A DNA stretch of 64,000 bases from Aquilaria yunnanensis (taxonomy: Eukaryota > Streptophyta > Magnoliopsida > Malvales > Thymelaeaceae). Below the pieces are notes generated by a model, which saw only the letters and a list, made by a program, of their open reading frames with translations, made no database searches and was not told the DNA's origin. The stretch is from NCBI GenBank assembly GCA_039654915.1, contig CM077595.1:86903501-86967500 (forward strand), written 5' to 3'. A program made the translations under genes and the position numbers. The first letter of the stretch is position 1, and every line of letters begins with the position of its first letter. Positions 58,962 through 64,000 of this stretch are shown here, piece after piece.

Positions 58962-59213
58962 CTTCATTTCATTCTATATATATTGAATCATTTGGGTTGG
59001 AGCAGAGATTAAGAAAGTGAAGAAAGTTTGTGTGTTATTTTTATTTTAATCTTTAATTTTTTTTCACATAAATTGAGAAAATTGAAAAAAATGAATATTG
59101 AAATGATAGATTGAATAGTAATATGGTAAATTAATTTACTAAATATAAAAATATTATAAAGATTTGGGACTATCAAAATGGAATACATTGCAATAGTTTT
59201 GGTAAGGAGAGAG
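58962..59213. mobile_element. Stowaway/mariner-like MITE
   Basis: Ends CTTCATTTCATTCTATATATA and reversed right CTCTCTCCTTACCAAAACTAT, flanked by TA (58960-58961 and 59214-59215). The right half resembles that of 62861-63099 (ATATAAAAATATTATAAA...ATTGCAATAGTTTT). Confidence 0.55.
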
Positions 59214-59558
59214 TATTTGTTCTAGAGGAACAAAAATATACACAATAGTTCCTTTTAAACATTACTATAAAATGTTGAAGTACAAAAAAAAACTTATTTT
59301 TAGAGGAACAAAATATACACAATAATTTTTTTTAATACTCAGTACCATAATATAAGAGAGGGTTGCAAGAAGAATTCTAAATAAGCCTACTCTAAACTCC
59401 ACATCTTCTAATCTAAGTCCACCATTTAGCTGCAAAAGAGGAAAAATCTCCTGTCCTAATCAAAATTTGAATCATAGTCGATCACAATAATTCCTTGTAA
59501 GCATTAATTCTATAAAATGTTGAAGTTCTGAAAAAAAAAAACTACAAAAACATTGTTA

Positions 59559-60273
59559 CTCCTTTCGTCCCTTATATTTTGTACCATTTTCCTTTTTGAG
59601 TAGTCCTAAAACTTATGTATCATTTCATTTTTAAGTAACTTTTTTACACTTCATTTATTACTACACCCTTAATTTAACTCATCCTCACACATAAAAATAG
59701 CTCTACTAACAACTCTACTCTTTTTTTCTTTCTTACTTTCCTCCATCTTAGCTTTTTTTTTCTTTCTCTCTCTGGCATGCACGACGAATCTGATAGAGGC
59801 CGATTGAGGACAAAGGCAGAGCAATCAATGTCGAAGGCCCAACAAGGATTAAGGTCAAGCGATCAATGACAGAGGCCGAGTAAATCGAATGTGCGATCGA
59901 CTATGAAAACCAAGCAAGAGTGATGACGACCAAGCGATCGACAACGAAGGGCAGTCGAGGATGGACATACAATCAATGACGGGATCGAGCGAGGATAGAG
60001 GCCGATCGATAGCAACGAAGCACGATCAATGATGAAGGCCGAGCGATTGACTATGGTTTATGGAGGGCCAGTGAGGACGAAGGTCGAGCAATTGACAACA
60101 GAGGTCGAGTGAATCAAAGGTGTGATTGATTACGGAGGGTCAGTGACGTCGCGGGAGATTGATGAAAGGAAGAGGAAGAAGGAAAGGCAAATCCAGAAAA
60201 TGTGTGAAAATAATAAAAATACCTTAAATTACATACAAAACCAAATGCTGCAAAATTAATGGGACGGTGGGAG
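59559..60273. mobile_element. Mariner/Stowaway-like element with a GC-rich repetitive interior
   Basis: Ends CTCCTTTCGTCCCTTATATTTTG and reversed right CTCCCACCGTCCCATTAATTTTG, flanked by TA (59557-59558 and 60274-60275). The 715-bp element holds, from about 59780 to 60150, a degenerate tandem array of words such as GAGGCCGAGCGATCGA. It parallels the element at 46824 in size and in having a GC-rich interior. Confidence 0.75.
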
Positions 60274-60375
60274 TATTAACAAAGCGACTTGTACTTTGTG
60301 CATGTCATGATTTGTGACAGGGTAAACAAACATAAATAAAGCTGACAAGTTTTTAATATCAATTAATTTGTAATA

Positions 60376-60830
60376 GGGAAACTTACATTTACCCCTGAGG
60401 TATGCCATAATCTACAGTTTGTTTCTTCTATTTTAAGAAACCTACACTTTGGCCATATGTTTTTTACACTATCTGATAATAACTTCTAAAACTGTATTTA
60501 AACTATACGATAATCATCTTCTAGTAATTTCAATATTTCCAATATTTTTTTATATTTAATATAAATTTTAAATTATCAGTTTTTCTTTCTATAAATATAT
60601 TTTTCTCCCTGTAATTACATATCAGTATTTTTTAAAGGTCAATTAGCTGTGAAAAAAAATAAAAAATCTTGAAATTACTAGAGCATTATTATCAGACAGT
60701 TTAAAATAGAGTTTCAGAAGTTGTTGTCGGACACTGTAAAATAAATAGGGGTAAAGTGTATATCTTTTAAAATAGATGGGGCAAAGTGTAGATTAGATCA
60801 AACCGTAGGAGAGTTTTTTGTAATTTTCCC
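60376..60830. mobile_element. Short MULE-like inverted-repeat element
   Basis: Left GGGAAACTTACATTTACCCC and reversed right GGGAAAATTACAAAAAACTC; the arms go on with TCTACAGTTTG / TCTACACTTTGCCCC and CTTCTAAAACTGTATTTAAA / CTTCTGAAACTCTATTTTAAA. The flanks TTTGTAATA and AATTATAAT are at best a shifted, worn duplication. It ends 10 bases before a Stowaway-like element. Confidence 0.55.
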
Positions 60831-60840
60831 AATTATAATA

Positions 60841-61037
60841 CTCATTCATTCTCAAAATGTTTCACTTTTATTCTTTTAGACAATTTTGAAATACTTGACT
60901 CTATTTTCTTAAAAAGAAAAGGTAAAACGTGACTGCTATTCAACACTATTTACTTGATTTTCAATTAAAAAAACACTAAAAGACAAAATTTATTTAAAAT
61001 ATTGTGAAAAGTCAAAGGAGCAACTAAATTAGAAGAG
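60841..61037. mobile_element. Stowaway/mariner-like MITE
   Basis: Left end CTCATTCATTCTCAAAATG and right end AGAAGAG before TA; TA at 60839-60840 and 61038-61039. The right end match is short, so the right limit is tentative. Confidence 0.4.
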
Positions 61038-61091
61038 TATAATAATAGGTTTTTATTTCTCTGATATCTTGATGCTGTAAGTTTCTAATTA

Positions 61092-61441
61092 CCCCCTTTG
61101 TCTTATTATAATAATTGAAACGTTTCTTTATGCAGTATGGAGATTAAAGTGTATGTAATTTATATTATTTTTTTTAAGTTTATTTATAAAATTAAAATTA
61201 AAAAAAATAAATATTTAGATTTTATGTAGTGAGAGTTTAAATAATGATTAAAATATATATATTTTTTATTTTGTACTGTAAGAGTTTAAATAAAAATTAA
61301 AAAAAATTTTATTGCATTTTGTATAGTAAAATTTTAAATAAGAGTAGTAAGATAAATAAAAAGTTAAATTTTTTTTAATATTTTATTTTTTTATGATATC
61401 TAAAAAAATAATATGTTTAATTTCTTTTTACACGAAAGAAG
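61092..61441. mobile_element. Stowaway/mariner-like MITE
   Basis: Left CCCCCTTTGTCTTATTATAAT and reversed right CTTCTTTCGTGTAAAAAGAA, flanked by TA (61090-61091 and 61442-61443). AT-rich interior with T/A runs. Confidence 0.5.
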
Positions 61442-61443
61442 TA

Positions 61444-62102
61444 GTTTGGTTTTTACATTCTTTCTAACTAGTTACTAGTACCGCTCTTAAAAAATTGAAC
61501 AACCTTTTTGGCCGCTATCATTTGATCCGTGGCCAGAGAACAGCGAAAATGACCTATGATCTGATCGAGCTCAACGGATGAGGTGAGAAGCTGTGAAGAA
61601 AAAGAAAAAGAAAAAAAAAAAAAGAGAGTCTCTGAGTCGGGGTCCCCCAGCGCCAATGTTGCCACTTGCCATCACTAAAGTAAATCATCGCAAGTCCCAA
61701 ACGGCGCCGCTTCGACCAGTCATAAATTTAAAAGTCCCAGATCGGAATGATTACGCCGGGATCAAACCCTAATCATGAAATGCCCAAACTCCCCTTTTCC
61801 GCACTCTGTTTACCTCCACGTGTGTTCGTTTTTTTTTCCTCAATCAACTTCAACGGCATCCGTCTAAAATAGTACTAATGTTTATATTGTTCACATAAAC
61901 AAGTCTTAACTCAGTTCGCAGGTGGCTTAGCATGGAACAACACCTGTCTTTGCCTTTGTTAGGGTTTAAGTGGTGGTTGCACTAAGCAAAAAAAAAAAAA
62001 AAAAAATCAATTCAATGACCTAATTACAGTTCAAATCATTTAGGTTTAACGTATCAAATATTTCATCTCAATTTTCCAATAATAACTTCTCATATCATAT
62101 AC
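61444..62102. other. Spacer with a GC-richer island
   Basis: 61480-61850 is GC-richer and contains a polypurine stretch (61595-61626). It could be a promoter or first-exon region, but no frame there could be tied to a protein family; the 65-codon - strand frame at 61468-61665 is Phe/Ser-rich because of the polypurine tract. Confidence 0.3.
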
Positions 62103-62111
62103 TATAACAAC

Positions 62112-62734
62112 GTAGAATATCAAATTTATCACTAATATTTTTGGTTGGGAGCATATATGTTATTACAGGGTTTTTTTAAACCTTATCTTCCACTAATGTT
62201 TTAAAATGAGCCAGATACGCTACTGAAGTTTTAAATCAAGAGTGGATATGCCACTGACCGTTAAAAAATTAATAGAAAATATAAAAAAGCTAATAAAAAA
62301 TGTTAAAAATAACAAGTTTTGAATTTTTTTTTGGTGATAATATAAATTTTAATAAATTTTAAATATTTTTTGTAATTAAACTATATTTGTTTCTCTCTTG
62401 AATATTTGTGAGGAGATTAGATAGCAAAGACAGAAGGAGGGCGGCAATTGGGCTGGGGCTCTAGTGACAGAGATAGTGACAAAGTTGAAACATTGATAAT
62501 AGATATTAGACCCTCTTCTGGGAAAATTTTAAAGGTCGTGATATTTTTTGAAAAATGTATAATAACCCTGAGATTTTAAAATCTGATATTTTTACCATTT
62601 TCTGTTATTTTCTAACCAGTAGTGGTATATTTGGTCAATTTTAAAATATCAATGGGAGATTTAGCCCAAAGAAAACTATAGTGGTATATCCGTTTTCTAC
62701 TAAAAATATTAGTAGCAAATTAGATATTTCTGCC
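62112..62734. mobile_element. Non-autonomous MULE-like element, family 1 copy 2
   Basis: Flanked by TATAACAAC (62103-62111) and TATAACAAA (62735-62743), a 9-bp duplication with one mismatch. Left end GTAGAATATCAAATTTATC, reversed right end GGCAGAAATATCTAATTTG; arms share CACTAATATTTTTGG-like and ATATGYYACTATAG-like words with each other and with 16926-17721. The interior is shorter than in copy 1. No coding region. Confidence 0.7.
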
Positions 62735-62860
62735 TATAACAAAAAAATAATCCCAGTTATTAATCATTTTAGGTAGTCAATTATGATTTTAATTCTAAAT
62801 TGTATAAAAATTATTTATTTTTTTGTAGCTAATTAGTGGAATAGAATATAAAGGACAATA

Positions 62861-63099
62861 CTCCATTCGTTCCACCAATATTGCTCAATTTAATTTGACG
62901 TAAATATTAAAAAAATTTATGCTATTTTTACTTTTATTCGTAATTTTTTTATACATAAATCATGTAAGTTAACAAAAATAAATATTACAATAATAGTTTA
63001 AAATGTATATAATAAAATAAGTTAATAAATATAAAAATATTATAAAATTTTAAAATTATCTAAAATAGAACATATTCCAATAGTTTTAGCAGGGACGAG
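62861..63099. mobile_element. Stowaway/mariner-like MITE
   Basis: Ends CTCCATTCGTTCCACCAATATTG and reversed right CTCGTCCCTGCTAAAACTATTG, flanked by TA (62859-62860 and 63100-63101). 239 bp, non-coding. Confidence 0.7.
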
Positions 63100-63459
63100 T
63101 AGATTCTAATCTTATGTGCTACTTTTAAGACACTGATGTCGTAGATATCACCCAAAAACAACTTTTTTTCTTTTCTGATGAAACCCTCAACCAACTTTAA
63201 TATACTTAAAAGATCTTATGAGATAAAGTGCCGTGCCGTTCGGCTCTGGGTTGTGTGTTATAGCTCTCTGAAGTCCGAACAGAGATTATAGTCCCATCCA
63301 TGTCACTCCAAAATCAACAGCGGCGCAAATTGGAAAATGAAAACCCCCAAAAGTTGTTTCTTTTGGGTCCAGTACTAAAATAAAAATTCTTCCTTCAATA
63401 ATTATTCCAACACGTTGATTAAAAAGATTTTGGGGTTAAAATAATGGGCAGATTCTCAG

Positions 63460-64000
63460 CCCTTGAATTATTATTGCCTATAAACGAACGAGACCGGGAC
63501 GAGAACTGTACAGCCCAGACTTCGGAGTCTGTGATCTAATCTCCGCTGTATCAACAACACTTCAACTTCAAGGTTTCGACTTTAATACTGTTTACCTGAC
63601 TTTTGGTGCCAAGACGGCTCTTTGTTTTTCTTGTTTTTGTTTTTGGGTGCCCAAGTCATTGATTTGATTGGGGAGAAGTGATTTTTGTGGAGAAAATGAG
63701 TATCTGGTGAGAGCCTGGTGATTTTGATCGAGACGAGGGTTTATGTGATTTGTTCGAGCTTGCTAGAAGAGGGTTTAGAGCAGGGTTTTTGGGTCCCTGG
63801 CCTTGAATCAAAGGAAGTGTCTCTGAATTGGGTTGGTCCAATTCAAGATACTAACGTACTAGTTATTCTTCTTGCTTGGTGCTGCATTTATCCTTGCGTC
63901 TGGAGATTGATTTGGGCGCTTTGCTTAGTCAAATAGTCACCGAGTTCTGTTTTTTCAAGTTGGAAAGAACATTTAGCTTGATTTGTTTGTATTAGACTCT
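63460..64000 (+). other. Probable 5' region of a further gene (coding part outside the window)
   Basis: Composition changes from AT-rich to balanced at about 63460. The text 'tctccgctgtatcaacaacac' followed by TTTCGAC, ATG-containing leader-like sequence and a T-rich end looks like a 5' UTR, perhaps with a leader intron starting near 63575. The 72-codon frame at 63718-63936 is Trp- and Cys-rich at its end, without known motif, and would be an upstream frame at most. Weak evidence. Confidence 0.3.

Noticed and set aside
61468..61665. 65-codon frame starting MATLALGDPDSE
   Set aside because: Phe/Ser run comes from a polypurine tract; no partner exon could be joined.
1..64000. Search by eye for tRNA, rRNA, CRISPR arrays, bacterial or organelle insertions
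   Set aside because: No cloverleaf-like gene, no regularly spaced identical repeats with unique spacers, and no stretch with organelle-like coding was noticed. Scanning by eye could miss a divergent tRNA.

Overview
This is a plant nuclear genome window, most likely from a eudicot: genes have many short exons with GT-AG introns, spacers are very AT-rich, and the repeats are plant-type (Mutator-like, Stowaway-like and hAT-like inverted-repeat elements, a copia LTR element, a TRIM). The species cannot be fixed from the sequence. I saw no bacterial, organellar or CRISPR-like signal. All gene models are hand-spliced from homology between paralogues and from splice-site phase; none is checked against transcripts.

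Genes. At 1-9354 three tandem paralogues of a Golgi-type protein O-glucosyltransferase (CAP10 / glycosyltransferase 90) lie on the + strand: a 3' end only (gene A), a six-exon copy (gene B, 2805-4921) and a longer six-exon copy (gene C, 7003-9354). A tRNA-specific adenosine deaminase gene (ADAT1/TAD1 type, 10937-14422, +) follows. Three kiwellin / ripening-related genes lie on the - strand at 16064-16552, 30790-31269 and 39198-39842; the first two are short forms and the third is full length with an unusual hydrophobic tail. An AT-hook/PPC (AHL) DNA-binding protein gene is at 40810-43720 (-), with a probable 5'UTR intron. The last 0.5 kb looks like the start of another transcription unit whose coding part lies outside.

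Repeats. Much of the rest consists of small non-autonomous transposons. I could place the ends of several Mutator-like (MULE) elements by paired terminal inverted repeats plus 9-10 bp target duplications: 16926-17721, 17913-19303, 22652-24520 (with a second one nested at 22806-23923), 36819-38152, 45304-46677 and 62112-62734; weaker cases are 21015-22306 and 60376-60830. About ten TA-flanked Stowaway/mariner-like elements, a recurring AT-rich palindromic family, a 504-bp TRIM and an internally deleted copia element (32377-35812, target duplication ATAGA) were also delimited. A decayed Ty3/gypsy-like LTR and gag remnant probably fill 53317-57600.

How the parts relate. The genes are ordinary single-function plant genes and do not form a pathway cluster; the two tandem families (sugar transfer in the secretory pathway; secreted kiwellins, which in other plants act in defence and ripening) are examples of local duplication followed by decay or divergence. 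I found no convincing new multi-gene system. The most notable observations are different loss of the same conserved cysteine pair in two kiwellins, the hydrophobic tail of the third kiwellin, and the density of short MULE-like elements carrying GC-rich interiors.
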